Below, in pieces: positions 17,279 to 26,639 of a DNA stretch of 64,000 nt. A model generated the notes under the pieces. It searched no databases and was not told the origin of the DNA. It worked only from the letters and a program-made list of their open reading frames with translations. Position numbers and translations under genes: made by a program. The number at the start of each line of letters is the position of its first letter. Positions within the stretch are counted from its first letter, which is position 1. The stretch lies in assembly GCA_000438195.1 (NCBI GenBank), contig FR903053.1:1-64000 (forward strand), given 5' to 3'. The stretch comes from Mycoplasma sp. CAG:776. Lineage in GTDB: Bacteria; Bacillota_I; Bacilli_A; RF39; UBA660.

Positions 17279-18121
17279 ATGATGAATTTAATTAAAGCTG
17301 ATTTATATCGAATTTTTAAAGGAAAAGCTATTTATATTGTTTTTATCGTTATGATTATATTGTTAGGATTTAGTTGTTTTGCTATGATGCCTAGTCGTGT
17401 TGGAATTGCAAGTGCTCCAGATACAACTATTTCGGGTAGTGTTACAGAAGAGTATTTGGATGAATTAATGGAAACAGATTCTTTACTTACGACTAGAGAA
17501 ATTATGTTAAAATCTGAAGGATTTGATCTTGATCAAGCTGTTATTGGTACAAATGTAAATTTATATTATTTTTTCATTGTAATATTAGTTGTAATATTAG
17601 TTGGTGATTTATCTACTTCAACAGCAAAAAATACTTTATCATCTGCTGTTTCACGAAAAAAGTATTATTTAGCTAAATTGATTACTGTTCTTGAAGTGTG
17701 TACACTTTTGGTTTTTATCAATAATTATGCAGCATATTTTATTAATTTGATCATGAATGGTAGTAAATTTTCATCTGGATTGGGAGAGATTACAAAAACT
17801 ACTTTTCTACAATTACCTATTATATATGGTATAATAAGTTTGTTAGTTTGTTTTGGCTTTTGTTTTCGAAAAACAGCATCTTTTAATGGAATTGCTATTC
17901 CTTTTATGATGATTATTCAATTAATTTTAATGGGTGTAGCTAGCTTATTTCATTTAGATGTAAATCAAATATTAAATTACGAATTTCAATATATTGTTGC
18001 TAATTTGGCAAGTAATCCATCTATAAGTTACATTGCTAGTAGTATTTTACTTGGAGTATTTTATATTGTTGTATTTAATTTTATTGGGTATTCGGTGTTT
18101 AAAAAAGTAGAGATTAAGTAA
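17279..18121 (+). CDS. ABC-2 type permease of the BcrB/LanE-like export module
   Basis: 280 aa. A first membrane helix lies at about 17-37, a long extracellular loop at about 38-95, then five further helices. The pattern LIKADLYRIFKGKAIYIVF at the N-terminus is typical of antimicrobial-peptide self-protection permeases. AAGGAGG precedes the ATG. It probably expels a membrane-active peptide with the upstream ATPase. Confidence 0.88.
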   Translation: MMNLIKADLYRIFKGKAIYIVFIVMIILLGFSCFAMMPSRVGIASAPDTTISGSVTEEYLDELMETDSLLTTREIMLKSEGFDLDQAVIGTNVNLYYFFIVILVVILVGDLSTSTAKNTLSSAVSRKKYYLAKLITVLEVCTLLVFINNYAAYFINLIMNGSKFSSGLGEITKTTFLQLPIIYGIISLLVCFGFCFRKTASFNGIAIPFMMIIQLILMGVASLFHLDVNQILNYEFQYIVANLASNPSISYIASSILLGVFYIVVFNFIGYSVFKKVEIK

Positions 18122-18134
18122 AGGTAGGGATAGT

Positions 18135-19028
18135 ATGAAGTATATTATAATAATATTTATTATTGTTTTATTTTTTTTACTATGCTATCTTTTTTTGCTA
18201 AAAAAAGAATTAAAAAGAATTCGTGAAGAAATAAATTTTATACGTACAAATCCTACGAATCATTTACTACATTCTGAATTATCTAATAAAGAAATAGAAA
18301 AGATGATTGGGGAAATTAACAATCTTTTTAAAGGTATTGCAGAAAAAGAAAGAAAAATGGAAGGTCAAAATCAGCGTTTTATGAAAATGATGCGAAATAT
18401 TTCTCATGATCTTCGAACACCTCTTACTTCTGCTTCTGGATATGTAGATTTGATTTTGAATCATGATTTGTCTTTAGAAGAAACAAAGAAAGAATTAATC
18501 GTTGTTCAAAAAAGATTGGATCGTCTAATAGAACTTGTTGATTCTTTTTTTGAATTTTCTAAAATTTTGACATCTTCAAATGAAGTTTCGTTTACTAAAA
18601 TAAATATTATCGGTGTTATTGAAGAATGTGTAGGATCTTTTTATGAAGATTATACTAAAGAAGGAAGAGGAATTGATTTTGTCACTTCTACTCATAAATT
18701 AGAATTACTTACTAATATGGTAATGTTAAGGAGAATTATTGAAAATTTGATTGGAAATGCTTTAAAGCATGGTATTGGAGATTTGAAGATTGAGGTTAAA
18801 GAATCTAAAAATATAGAAATTTGTTTTTCTAATCAAATTGATGATGTCGATTTAGATGTCCATAAAATGTTTGATGAATTTTATACGACCGATATGTCTC
18901 GAACAAAAGGTTCTACAGGATTAGGACTTTTTATTGCTAAGGAATTTACTACTCAACTTGGAGGAAAGATATGGGCTTTAAAAGAACAAAATCGAATTAA
19001 TATAGTAATTTTATTTGAAAATAATTAA
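18135..19028 (+). CDS. Histidine kinase with a single short membrane anchor
   Basis: 297 aa. One N-terminal membrane helix (about 3-22) leads directly into a coiled segment and HisKA, with the phospho-acceptor His in RNISHDLRTPL near residue 91. The HATPase part has NLIGNALKHG and STGLGLFIAKEF. There is almost no extracellular part, so sensing must come through the membrane or the exporter, as proposed for kinases in BceAB-like modules. Its 3' end overlaps the convergent MerR gene by 4 bp. Confidence 0.92.
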   Translation: MKYIIIIFIIVLFFLLCYLFLLKKELKRIREEINFIRTNPTNHLLHSELSNKEIEKMIGEINNLFKGIAEKERKMEGQNQRFMKMMRNISHDLRTPLTSASGYVDLILNHDLSLEETKKELIVVQKRLDRLIELVDSFFEFSKILTSSNEVSFTKINIIGVIEECVGSFYEDYTKEGRGIDFVTSTHKLELLTNMVMLRRIIENLIGNALKHGIGDLKIEVKESKNIEICFSNQIDDVDLDVHKMFDEFYTTDMSRTKGSTGLGLFIAKEFTTQLGGKIWALKEQNRINIVILFENN

Positions 19029-19831
19029 TTATCTTTAACTTTAATGGTAATTTTAGTAATGTAGTCATTTGGGGGACATATAATAAAATCATTTAATCCT
19101 ATTTCATATACATTTCCCGTTAATGTAATATTTTTTTTTTGGGTGTATTCTATAATTTTATTATAGAATTTTGGTAAGTCTGTCCACGATCCTTTGTAAT
19201 ATGCACAAAGATATTTCCCTTTTTCTTTTACAAATAAGTTAGGAGATTTTTCAAAAGATTTGATACAGGTAAATATGCCATCATAATCATAATCTTGGTG
19301 TAATATTTTATTCCAATCAATAAAACTTCCATAACCTAAGATTTGCTTTTTGGTATTTGCTGTTTTTTGTAAATAATTGTATATGTCTTCTAAGGAATAA
19401 TTTGTCATGTTGGAATTTGCTATTAATAAGTATTCTTCTTCACATTCTTTTATTTCTATAGTTGAATTTGTTATGTTTGAGCATTCAGTAAGAATGTTTT
19501 TTTTGTATTTTAATTCTTCCTTTATTTTTTGTAATCGTTTTATTTCGTTATTAATTTCTGGAATTTTCTTTTGAGTTAATTTTTGAAAGTTATCGGAAGT
19601 AGGTAATTTTATATATTTTTTAATTTCTTTAATACTCATTCCTAATTCTCTTAACATTAAAATGTAATTTAATTCTAAAATTTGATTCCAATTATAATAG
19701 CGGTAATTATTTTGGCCTTTTGTAATAGGAGAAAATAATCCAATGTTATCATAATATTGCAGAGTCCTTTTATTTATGTTATTTAATTTCGCAAATTCAG
19801 CGATTGTAAATTTGATTTGTTTTTTTGACAT
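19025..19831 (-). CDS. MerR-family regulator with GyrI-like ligand-binding domain
   Basis: 268 aa. The winged helix-turn-helix FTIAEFAKLNNINKRTLQYYDNIGLF is followed by the dimerisation helix (about 85-125) and a GyrI/BmrR-like effector domain. This suggests a drug or small-molecule sensor. GGAGG lies 8 nt upstream of the chosen ATG; a longer frame upstream would run into the divergent gene. It faces a GNAT gene across a promoter with the unusual 19-nt spacer, so it probably activates that gene by DNA distortion. Confidence 0.92.
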   Translation of the reverse strand: MSKKQIKFTIAEFAKLNNINKRTLQYYDNIGLFSPITKGQNNYRYYNWNQILELNYILMLRELGMSIKEIKKYIKLPTSDNFQKLTQKKIPEINNEIKRLQKIKEELKYKKNILTECSNITNSTIEIKECEEEYLLIANSNMTNYSLEDIYNYLQKTANTKKQILGYGSFIDWNKILHQDYDYDGIFTCIKSFEKSPNLFVKEKGKYLCAYYKGSWTDLPKFYNKIIEYTQKKNITLTGNVYEIGLNDFIICPPNDYITKITIKVKDN

Positions 19832-19848
19832 TTTCTTGACCTCCACTA

Positions 19849-19879
19849 TTGACTTTACAGTAACTGTATAGTTTAGAAT
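19849..19879 (+). promoter_or_regulatory. MerR-type promoter with 19-nt spacer and palindromic operator
   Basis: TTGACT (19849-19854) and TAGAAT (19874-19879) are separated by 19 nt. The spacer contains the perfect palindrome TACAGT A ACTGTA (19856-19868). This is the classical architecture of MerR-activated promoters and it points at the GNAT gene. Confidence 0.8.
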
Positions 19880-19924
19880 GCTATTATATAATAATTTTTT
19901 TTTGAAATCAATGGGAGGGATAAG

Positions 19925-20569
19925 ATGAAAAAGGAAAAAGTTATTTTTAGAGAATATCGAAAGGAAGATCGAGAAGAATTGGAAAATATTATTCGGGAAA
20001 CGTGGAATTATGATCAATTTTGTAGTTCTAAAGTTGCTCGAAAAATGGCTAGAACTTATTTGGCTAATTGTTTAGCTAATCAAACTTTTACTCAAGTGGC
20101 TGTTATCAATAATCGTCCGGTAGGAATTATTTTAGGGAAAAAAATATTGCATTTTAAATGCCCATTAAAATTTAGGGTAAAACAAATTTTATCTATTTTA
20201 TCAATTTATTTATCAAAAGAAGGTAGAAAGATAATTAAAATTTTTGGACATATTGATCGCATTGATGAAGAACTGTTATATCATACTAATAAAAATTATG
20301 AAGGTGAAATAGCTTTATTTGTAGTCAATTCTAAATGTCGGGGACTGGGGATAGGGAAAAGTTTATTTTTTTCATTAAAATCTTATATGGAAAGAGAAAA
20401 AATTAAAAATTTTTTTCTTTATACAGATACTAGTTGTAATTATGGTTTTTATGAACACTATAATATGATAAAAAAAGGAGAAATGTCTTATCAATTTCAG
20501 GTACAAAATCAAATGGTAGAAATGATTTTCTTTATTTATGAATATTCTTTTGTGAACATTTGTAAATGA
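19925..20569 (+). CDS. GNAT-family N-acetyltransferase
   Basis: 214 aa. The acetyl-CoA pocket motif CRGLGIGKSLF (motif A) is near residue 137 and a late FYEHYNM matches motif B. GGGAGG precedes the ATG. It is driven by the MerR-type promoter, so it may acetylate a toxic compound that the MerR protein senses. Its stop ends one base before the left end of the IS481-like element, so the C-terminus may have been altered by the insertion. Confidence 0.88.
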   Translation: MKKEKVIFREYRKEDREELENIIRETWNYDQFCSSKVARKMARTYLANCLANQTFTQVAVINNRPVGIILGKKILHFKCPLKFRVKQILSILSIYLSKEGRKIIKIFGHIDRIDEELLYHTNKNYEGEIALFVVNSKCRGLGIGKSLFFSLKSYMEREKIKNFFLYTDTSCNYGFYEHYNMIKKGEMSYQFQVQNQMVEMIFFIYEYSFVNICK

Positions 20570-21664
20570 TGCGAAACCAAATATAAGTAGAAATGACTCA
20601 ATTAGATAGTTGAGTTATTTTTGTTGTTAAAAGTAAAAATATTCTTTGTTCTTTTGGTGTTTTGTAATTCAATACTGCCATAGGGATGTTGTTTGATCTT
20701 TTTAAATATAATCTAGCTTGATATCTTAAACCTTCTAAAGAATAGAATTTAAGAGTATTATAAAATCTTTCATCATTTCTATGACTTCTTTGTACTTTAC
20801 CATTATGTCTGGGTGTTCTAGATTTGATTTTATGATGATAAATATCTTCTTCTATGCATAACTTATTTAAAGAATGTATTTTTTTAATTTTTTCTTTATT
20901 CCAAGTAAATTTAATTCCATTATCCGTTTGAATCTCTTTAGATTTATATTCATAAAATAAAAAACAACGATGAACAAAGTCTACTGTATCCATAGAAGTA
21001 TGAGAATCATAATGACAAATAAATCTTTCACGAGAAGCTTCATCTATGCAAGTGTATTGATAAAACTTTTGATCTTCTGGTAAATGATCACATTTACATT
21101 TATCAGGAACATATTTCACATCAATTTACCATTTAATACCAAGTTCTTTTGGAGTGTCATAGTGTTTTGGAGTATATTTTGAAGTATTTTTAATATTAAT
21201 TTCGTTATAGTAACCAATTCTTTTTAAAACTCGATATAAACTACTAGGATGTCTAGAATATCTTTTATTAATCTTTAACTTATACCATAATTCACATAAA
21301 GTGATATGGGGATTTCTTCTAATATAATTATGAATCCATTTTAGTTCTATATCTTTATGAGCATTAGGGTGTTTAGAATTAGGTTTATGAGATTTGTCAA
21401 TTAAAGATTCTTTTGTTCCATCAAACTTTCTATTCCAACGAGATAAAGAAGTTTTACTAATATGATATTTACGACAGACATAATTAGAAGAGTTGCCATT
21501 TTTATATGTACAAACGGCATAAAATTTTTTGTTCAAATCATGTGGCAAATATCTAACGTTTTGTGATATACTATTCATAAGTGATTCAGTCCCTTCGTTA
21601 ATTTTTTTTAGAGCAAATCAATTATACGACTTGAATCATTTTTCTTTTATCAAAACGTTTCACA
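20570..21664 (-). mobile_element. Defective IS481-like insertion sequence
   Basis: A minus-strand transposase of about 327 codons is flanked by imperfect inverted ends. The left end reads TGCGAAAC with AAATGACTCAA further in; the right end, read inwards, is TGTGAAAC with AAATGATTCAA. The element is about 1095 bp, normal for IS481. I could not find a target-site duplication. Confidence 0.75.
20598..21578 (-). pseudogene. IS481-like transposase broken by one nonsense codon
   Basis: One continuous frame interrupted only by TAA at 21126-21128. The N-terminal part has helix-turn-helix regions (CRKYHISKTSLSRWNRKF). After the stop the DDE core reads IDVKYVP, then QTDNG. The third catalytic position reads HNGKVQRSHR where, from memory of the family, Glu is expected (KVERSHR), so CAA at 20790-20792 also removes the catalytic Glu. 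In the family the stop position is usually Gln (KWQxDVKYV), so CAA to TAA explains it. Not functional as read. Confidence 0.88.
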
Positions 21665-21789
21665 TCAATTGTAACACTATACAGTTTAATTTAATTCATT
21701 CTTTGATAGTGTAGATTATTTTTTGCTTTAATGATATAGTTAGTACAACAAACAAATCGTTAAATAGTAATTTTAGGAGTTGATTTAAA

Positions 21790-22485
21790 GTGAAAAAAAG
21801 GCCAGTAACAACTTTATTTATGTTAGAATCTCTTGACGGTAAGATCAGTAGTGGTAGTACTGATGAATTAGATGCCGACAAGGATTGGTGTCAAATTGAT
21901 GGCGTTAAAGAAGGATTACACCAGTATTATGAAATAGAAGCTACAACTGATTATTTTTCATTAAATACTGGTAGAGTAATGGCTAAAATTGGTGTTAATG
22001 ATAAGAAAGAATATCCTAAAAAAGTGGAAGTAAATTTTGTTATTGTTGATAATAAGCCACATTTGAATGAGAATGGAATAGATTATATATGCAACTGGGT
22101 AGAAAAATTAATATTAGTCACAACAAATAAAAGTCATATCGCGTATTCTTTAGTAGAAAGATACGATAATTTAGATATTTTATACTATGAAGAATTAGAC
22201 TTAACAAGATTATTAGAAGATTTATCTAGTAAATATAATACTAAAAAATTAACAATTCAATCTGGTGGAAGTCTTAACGGACTATTTTTACGAAATGATT
22301 TAATTGATTATGTAAATATAGTAATTGCTCCATTATTAGTTGGAGGTAAAGGTGTATCTACTCTAATCGATGGAGAGGCAATTAGTTATTCAGGAGAATT
22401 AAATAAATTAAAGGCATTAGAACTTATTGAATGTAATCAATTAGATAACTCTTATGTTCAGTTAAAATACAAAGTGAAAAGATAA
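21790..22485 (+). CDS. RibD C-terminal-domain reductase (dihydrofolate reductase-like)
   Basis: 231 aa. It starts KRPVTTLFMLESLDGKISSG, the fold's NADPH-binding first strand, and has the family's IQSGGSLNGLFLRNDLIDY and APLLVGGKG motifs. No deaminase domain is fused, so it is a stand-alone RibD_C protein. These act on pteridine or riboflavin precursors or on unknown substrates. It is monocistronic, with a ribosome site TTAGGAG about 10 nt before the GTG start. Confidence 0.87.
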   Translation: MKKRPVTTLFMLESLDGKISSGSTDELDADKDWCQIDGVKEGLHQYYEIEATTDYFSLNTGRVMAKIGVNDKKEYPKKVEVNFVIVDNKPHLNENGIDYICNWVEKLILVTTNKSHIAYSLVERYDNLDILYYEELDLTRLLEDLSSKYNTKKLTIQSGGSLNGLFLRNDLIDYVNIVIAPLLVGGKGVSTLIDGEAISYSGELNKLKALELIECNQLDNSYVQLKYKVKR

Positions 22486-22513
22486 ATTATAATTTATCAA
22501 GCAGATTAGCAGA

Positions 22514-22539
22514 GCTTATAGAGTTGATAAGCATTTTTT
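22514..22539 (+). terminator. Intrinsic terminator
   Basis: GCTTAT and ATAAGC form a 6-bp stem with a 7-nt loop, followed by A and six T. Confidence 0.7.
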
Positions 22540-22559
22540 ATATCCAAAATAGAAAAGGG

Positions 22560-22740
22560 CGTAAAATTACAATAATATTGTTTCTTAATAATCATTTAAA
22601 ATATTTTTAATTTGGTTAATTTGCTTAGTAATTAAATTAGAATAATCGTGATTCCGAGAAAATTCATTTGTCGTTTTAATAATGATAAATTTTTAATCAT
22701 TTCAAATATTTTTGTATTCGGCTTTAAAATCTAAATAGTC
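22560..22740 (-). pseudogene. Degraded coding remnant
   Basis: Read on the minus strand, about 55 codons show protein-like sequence (DYLDFKAEYKNI, then after two stops KFIIIKTTNEFSRNHDYSNL and QINQIKNILNDY). Charged and hydrophobic residues alternate normally and NDY ends at a stop. I do not recognise the family. The rest of this roughly 270-bp stretch holds nothing else I can support. Confidence 0.35.
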
Positions 22741-22755
22741 TTAAATTCTAACATC

Positions 22756-22786
22756 AAAAAAGTTCTCTTTCCTAGAAAGAGAACTT
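22756..22786 (-). terminator. Terminator of the tRNA-Gly transcript
   Basis: A 12-bp perfect stem (AAGTTCTCTTTC / GAAAGAGAACTT) with a 3-nt loop; on the minus strand it is followed by six T. Confidence 0.85.
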
Positions 22787-22845
22787 ATAATATTATATAA
22801 AATAAAAACTCACGAACTTTTTACAGTCTGTAAGTTGTATTCAAA

Positions 22846-22920
22846 TGGAGCAAGTGAGCGGAATCGAACCGCCGTCTCAACCTTGGCAAGGTCGCATACT
22901 AACCGCTGTACTACACCTGC
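22846..22920 (-). tRNA. tRNA-Gly (GCC)
   Basis: The minus strand folds as a tRNA. The acceptor stem is GCAGGTG / CACTTGC with one G-T pair, the anticodon loop is TTGCCAA in stem CGACC/GGTTG, the T arm is GCGG TTCGATT CCGC, and CCA is encoded. A small palindrome (TTACAG T CTGTAA) lies between the tRNA and its terminator. Confidence 0.95.
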
Positions 22921-23016
22921 GTGCATAATTATATTATCAAATTATACATTATATTGCAAGGAAAAATTGCAAAATTTATAATTATATTATATAATTATGA
23001 CTGAAGAAGGGTGATT

Positions 23017-25080
23017 ATGAAAGAAAAAATTAAATTATTTTTTCGAAAACTTCGGAAAAATGTGATTGAATATATAGCTACTAATCGTTTGTTTCTTGCT
23101 TATGTTATCCTAGCTATGGCTGGGTTAATGCTTGTAAGAAATTTTACTGTTAATAATATGTGGAGTTTTGAAGCTTTTATTTGTGATTTAGCTTTAGTTT
23201 TGATGTTTGGTTCTTTAGGATATTTAGTAAAACCTAAAAATCAATATTTATATTTTATGATTGTTTTAATTATATTTACCTTAATGGAAGTAATAAATGG
23301 TATTTATTATACTTTTTATACTTCTTTTGCTTCTTTTGGTGAACTTGCAACAGCTGGGCAAACAGAGACGGTTATGGGTTCGATATTTGAGAAGATAGAA
23401 ATTACACATGTGATTTATATTATTTTTCCAATTTTATTTTATTTTATTCATAAAAAGTTATTTAAGAGTGCTTATTACAGTTTTATGAGTGTAGTAGAAA
23501 AAGGGAAAAAAATGTGTGTGGTTACACTTTTGGTGGGCTGTTTATTTTTAGCATATACTTTTGTAACAGCGACAGGAACCGATTATTCGAGGCTTGCTAA
23601 ACAATGGAATAGGGTTTATGTGGTGGAACGCTTTGGAATAGTTTTGTATCAAATTAATGATTTAATTCAAACTTTAACTCCTAAATTTAGCAGTTTGTTT
23701 GGATATGATGAGGCTGCTCAAAGTTTTATTGATTATTTTACTAGTGATGAAGTAGACGAGTATGATGGTGAAAATAAATATACTGGTATTTTAGAAGGAT
23801 ACAATATTGTTTTTATTCACATGGAAGGAATGCAAACTTATTTGATGGATTTAGTGTTTAATGGAGTGGAAGTTACTCCTAACTTAAATCAAATTGCTAG
23901 TGAAGGAATGTTCTTTTCTAGATTTTACCCTCAAGTAAGCATTGGTACTTCTAGTGATACAGAATTTACTCTTAATACAAGTTTACTTCCAGCGGCAAGT
24001 GGAGCGGTATTTACTTCTTATTATGATCGAGAATATGTAACTATACCAAAACTTTTGAAAGAAAAGGGTTATACAACTTTTAGTACTCATGGGAATTATG
24101 CTTCTATGTGGAATCGAGCTATTGTACATCCTCGTTTTGGATATGATGAGATGTATTTTGAAGAATCTTTTGATTATACAGAAGAGGATGTTATTAACTT
24201 AGGTATTAATGATAAGTTATTTTTTAAACAAGTTGTTCCAATTATAGAAAATATAGAGCAAAATAGTACTAATTATATGGGAACAATTATCACTTTATCT
24301 AATCATTCACCGTTTAAGTTTTTAGATCAGTATGGAGAATATGATATGTCTACTACTTACGAGGAATGTGATGAAAATCAAGTATGTCAAGAAAAAACTA
24401 CTAATTATTTGTATGGAACAGATGCAGGAAATTATATTATGAGTAGTCATTATGCTGATCAAGCTTTAGGAGAATTCTTTGAATATGTAAATAATTCGGA
24501 ATATTTTAATAATACTGTGTTTGTATTATATGGTGATCATGATGCAAAGTTATCTAGAAATGCTTTAAATTATTTGTATAATTATGATTATAAGACTGGT
24601 GAACTTAAGAGTGAAGATGATCCGACTTATATTCAGTATGATGAATATGATCATGAACTTAATAAAAATACTCCATTAATTATTTGGACGAAAAATAAAG
24701 AATTACGTCGTAAACTTCACGGAGAAGTAGATTATGTAATGGGAATGTATGATGTTATGCCTACTTTAGGAAATATGCTTGGAATTGAAAATGAGTTTGC
24801 TATGGGTCATGATATCTTTAATATTAAAGATGATAATTATGTAGTTTTTCCAAGTGGTAATTTTGTAACTAATTTGATATATTATAATAATTCTACAGGA
24901 CAATCTAAAATCATTAAAGAAGGTGCTACCTTATCTAGTGATTATATTGCTAATATGATTCAAAAAACAGAAAAAGTATTGGAAGTATCTAATTCAATTA
25001 TTGTTCATGATTTGATTAAAAATGAAGGTGATACAGTAAGAAAAATTAAAGAAAATAAAGAAAATGAGGCAACAGAATGA
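23017..25080 (+). CDS. ltaS: Lipoteichoic acid synthase family protein
   Basis: 687 aa. Five membrane helices in the first 200 residues are followed by an extracellular sulfatase-fold domain. Metal and catalytic positions are visible: the Glu in HMEGMQ (about 270), the nucleophile Thr in GTSSDTEF (about 311), and YGDHD (about 507). It polymerises glycerol-phosphate from phosphatidylglycerol on the outer membrane face. The ATG at 23017 follows AAGGGTG; a GTG 6 nt earlier is possible. The stop overlaps the next ATG (ATGA). Confidence 0.92.
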   Translation: MKEKIKLFFRKLRKNVIEYIATNRLFLAYVILAMAGLMLVRNFTVNNMWSFEAFICDLALVLMFGSLGYLVKPKNQYLYFMIVLIIFTLMEVINGIYYTFYTSFASFGELATAGQTETVMGSIFEKIEITHVIYIIFPILFYFIHKKLFKSAYYSFMSVVEKGKKMCVVTLLVGCLFLAYTFVTATGTDYSRLAKQWNRVYVVERFGIVLYQINDLIQTLTPKFSSLFGYDEAAQSFIDYFTSDEVDEYDGENKYTGILEGYNIVFIHMEGMQTYLMDLVFNGVEVTPNLNQIASEGMFFSRFYPQVSIGTSSDTEFTLNTSLLPAASGAVFTSYYDREYVTIPKLLKEKGYTTFSTHGNYASMWNRAIVHPRFGYDEMYFEESFDYTEEDVINLGINDKLFFKQVVPIIENIEQNSTNYMGTIITLSNHSPFKFLDQYGEYDMSTTYEECDENQVCQEKTTNYLYGTDAGNYIMSSHYADQALGEFFEYVNNSEYFNNTVFVLYGDHDAKLSRNALNYLYNYDYKTGELKSEDDPTYIQYDEYDHELNKNTPLIIWTKNKELRRKLHGEVDYVMGMYDVMPTLGNMLGIENEFAMGHDIFNIKDDNYVVFPSGNFVTNLIYYNNSTGQSKIIKEGATLSSDYIANMIQKTEKVLEVSNSIIVHDLIKNEGDTVRKIKENKENEATE

Positions 25081-25715
25081 GAAAAAGATATAAAATAGGG
25101 TTAATTATTATTAGTGTTTTATTAGCGAGTGTGATTGGAGTAGGTGTTTTTAAAATATTTTATTCTAATGATGAGGAAGAAAAAGAGCCTAATGTTACAA
25201 ATGTAATATCTAATATAACAGATTATGGTTATACTTTAGATGATCGAGATACAGCTTATATGAAAGAAACTTTTAAAGAATTAGAAACGATTCTTGAGGA
25301 ATCAGAAATAGATGATCATGATTATGCATCGGTATTAGCCAAATTGTTTGTGATTGATTTTTATACGCTTAATAATAAAATTAATAAGTATGATGTAGGA
25401 AGTTTGGAATATATATTAAGTAGTAAAGTTGATAGTTTTCGTTTAAAAGCGATGGATACTATCTATCGTGATATTCTTGATAATACTTATCGAGATCGTG
25501 TTCAAGATTTGCCGGAAATTACAAATGTTCAAGTACTAGATGTAGTAGATACAACCTTTACTTTGAATGAAGAAGAAGTGCAGGCTATTCAAGTTACAAT
25601 GAATTATGAGTATAAAGAAGATTTAGGGTATGATACAGAAGGAACAATTTATTTTGTTAAGAATGCTAATAAATTAGAGGTTGTATCTTATACTCCAGAA
25701 ATAGAAGAAGTTTAG
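25077..25715 (+). CDS. Single-helix exported protein of unknown function
   Basis: 212 aa. One N-terminal helix (about 6-28) anchors or exports an acidic domain rich in Asp, Glu and Tyr, without Cys or known motifs. The ATGA overlap couples it tightly to ltaS, so a role in teichoic acid or wall assembly is possible. I recognise no family. Confidence 0.75.
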   Translation: MRKRYKIGLIIISVLLASVIGVGVFKIFYSNDEEEKEPNVTNVISNITDYGYTLDDRDTAYMKETFKELETILEESEIDDHDYASVLAKLFVIDFYTLNNKINKYDVGSLEYILSSKVDSFRLKAMDTIYRDILDNTYRDRVQDLPEITNVQVLDVVDTTFTLNEEEVQAIQVTMNYEYKEDLGYDTEGTIYFVKNANKLEVVSYTPEIEEV

Positions 25716-25723
25716 AAAGTGGG

Positions 25724-26512
25724 ATGCTGTATATGAGAAAGTTTGATCCAATTGATATATTTTTCATTGCGATAATAACAACGTATTTTATTACTTTAAT
25801 ATGTATTGGTATTACTTTTTTGTATATTAAGTTTTCTAAAAATAAAAGTAGTAAAATTACTTCTAAAAAACAAAATAATGTTGTAAATGTTGTCGAAATA
25901 AAGGAAAAAGTAAAAAAAGAGCAATTACCAAAGAAGGTTAATAACAAAGTTCCTTCAGGAACTTGGAAAGAGAAAATATTATCTAGTGCTTTATTTCATA
26001 AATTGTTTATGAAAGAAGTAAAAGCTAAGAAGCAAGTTGAGCCTATTATTAAGAAAGAGCCTGTAACTAAATTAAAAATAGAAGAAAAAGTAAGTATTGA
26101 ACCTGAAAAAATAAAGAAAGTTCAAGATCAGAAAGAAAAGGCAGTAGAAAATAATGTAGTGGTTGTTAAAGATCATAAAATGGTTCAGAATGATAAAAAA
26201 GATGAATTAGTTGATGAATCTAAAAAAACAGTTACTAAGAAAAACTTGAATACAAAGACAACTACAGTTAAGAAAAATTCTAATAATAGTAAGGTAGTTA
26301 GTAAAAATTCAGGAAATGGAAATAAAACATCTACTAATAAGAAGTCTAATACTAATTCAAATAAAAAGAGTAGTAATCAAAATAAATCTTCTACTAAGAA
26401 AAAAGCAGGGACTTCTTCAAAAAATAGTGTTAAAAAAACTAGTAGTACTCCCTCTAAAAAGTCATCTACAAAAAATAGTAAGAGAAAGAAAAAAATTACT
26501 AGTAAAAAATAA
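25724..26512 (+). CDS. Membrane protein with a long lysine-rich, low-complexity tail
   Basis: 262 aa. One membrane helix (about 8-34) is followed by a strongly basic cytosolic tail. The last 80 residues are almost only Lys, Ser, Thr and Asn, with repeated KKSS and TKK units, like the tails of eukaryotic histone H1. Such tails usually bind DNA, RNA or acidic polymers. The start may also be the ATG at 25733. It is the last gene of the ltaS cluster and is closed by a terminator. Confidence 0.7.
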   Translation: MLYMRKFDPIDIFFIAIITTYFITLICIGITFLYIKFSKNKSSKITSKKQNNVVNVVEIKEKVKKEQLPKKVNNKVPSGTWKEKILSSALFHKLFMKEVKAKKQVEPIIKKEPVTKLKIEEKVSIEPEKIKKVQDQKEKAVENNVVVVKDHKMVQNDKKDELVDESKKTVTKKNLNTKTTTVKKNSNNSKVVSKNSGNGNKTSTNKKSNTNSNKKSSNQNKSSTKKKAGTSSKNSVKKTSSTPSKKSSTKNSKRKKKITSKK

Positions 26513-26520
26513 AAATTAGT

Positions 26521-26566
26521 GATATAAATTGTTTTATTATGTAAAGCGATTTATATCTTTTTATTT
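26521..26566 (+). terminator. Intrinsic terminator
   Basis: GATATAAAT and ATTTATATC form a 9-bp perfect stem with a long loop, followed by TTTTTATTT. Confidence 0.7.
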
Positions 26567-26593
26567 GATTATTTATTTTGGGTTTTTGTCTAT

Positions 26594-26620
26594 TCATTAT
26601 TATTTATCCTTCATATGATA
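26594..26620 (+). promoter_or_regulatory. Possible SigE/SigK-type promoter for the cotJ genes
   Basis: CATATGATA (26612-26620) fits the CATAnnnTA -10 pattern of the mother-cell sigma factors, with TTCATTATT upstream as a loose -35. Spacing is not ideal. The genes it serves are spore-coat genes in known relatives. Confidence 0.35.
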
Positions 26621-26639
26621 CTTTAGGAGGTAATTTGAA

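Noticed and set aside
20560..21675. Target-site duplication flanking the IS481-like element.
   Set aside because: TGTAA occurs near both ends but not at equal distance from the inverted ends, so I do not claim a duplication.
26316..26519. Overlapping + strand frame in the Lys-rich tail region.
   Set aside because: The low-complexity AAA/AGT repeats of the real gene keep other frames open; the alternative product has no sense features.
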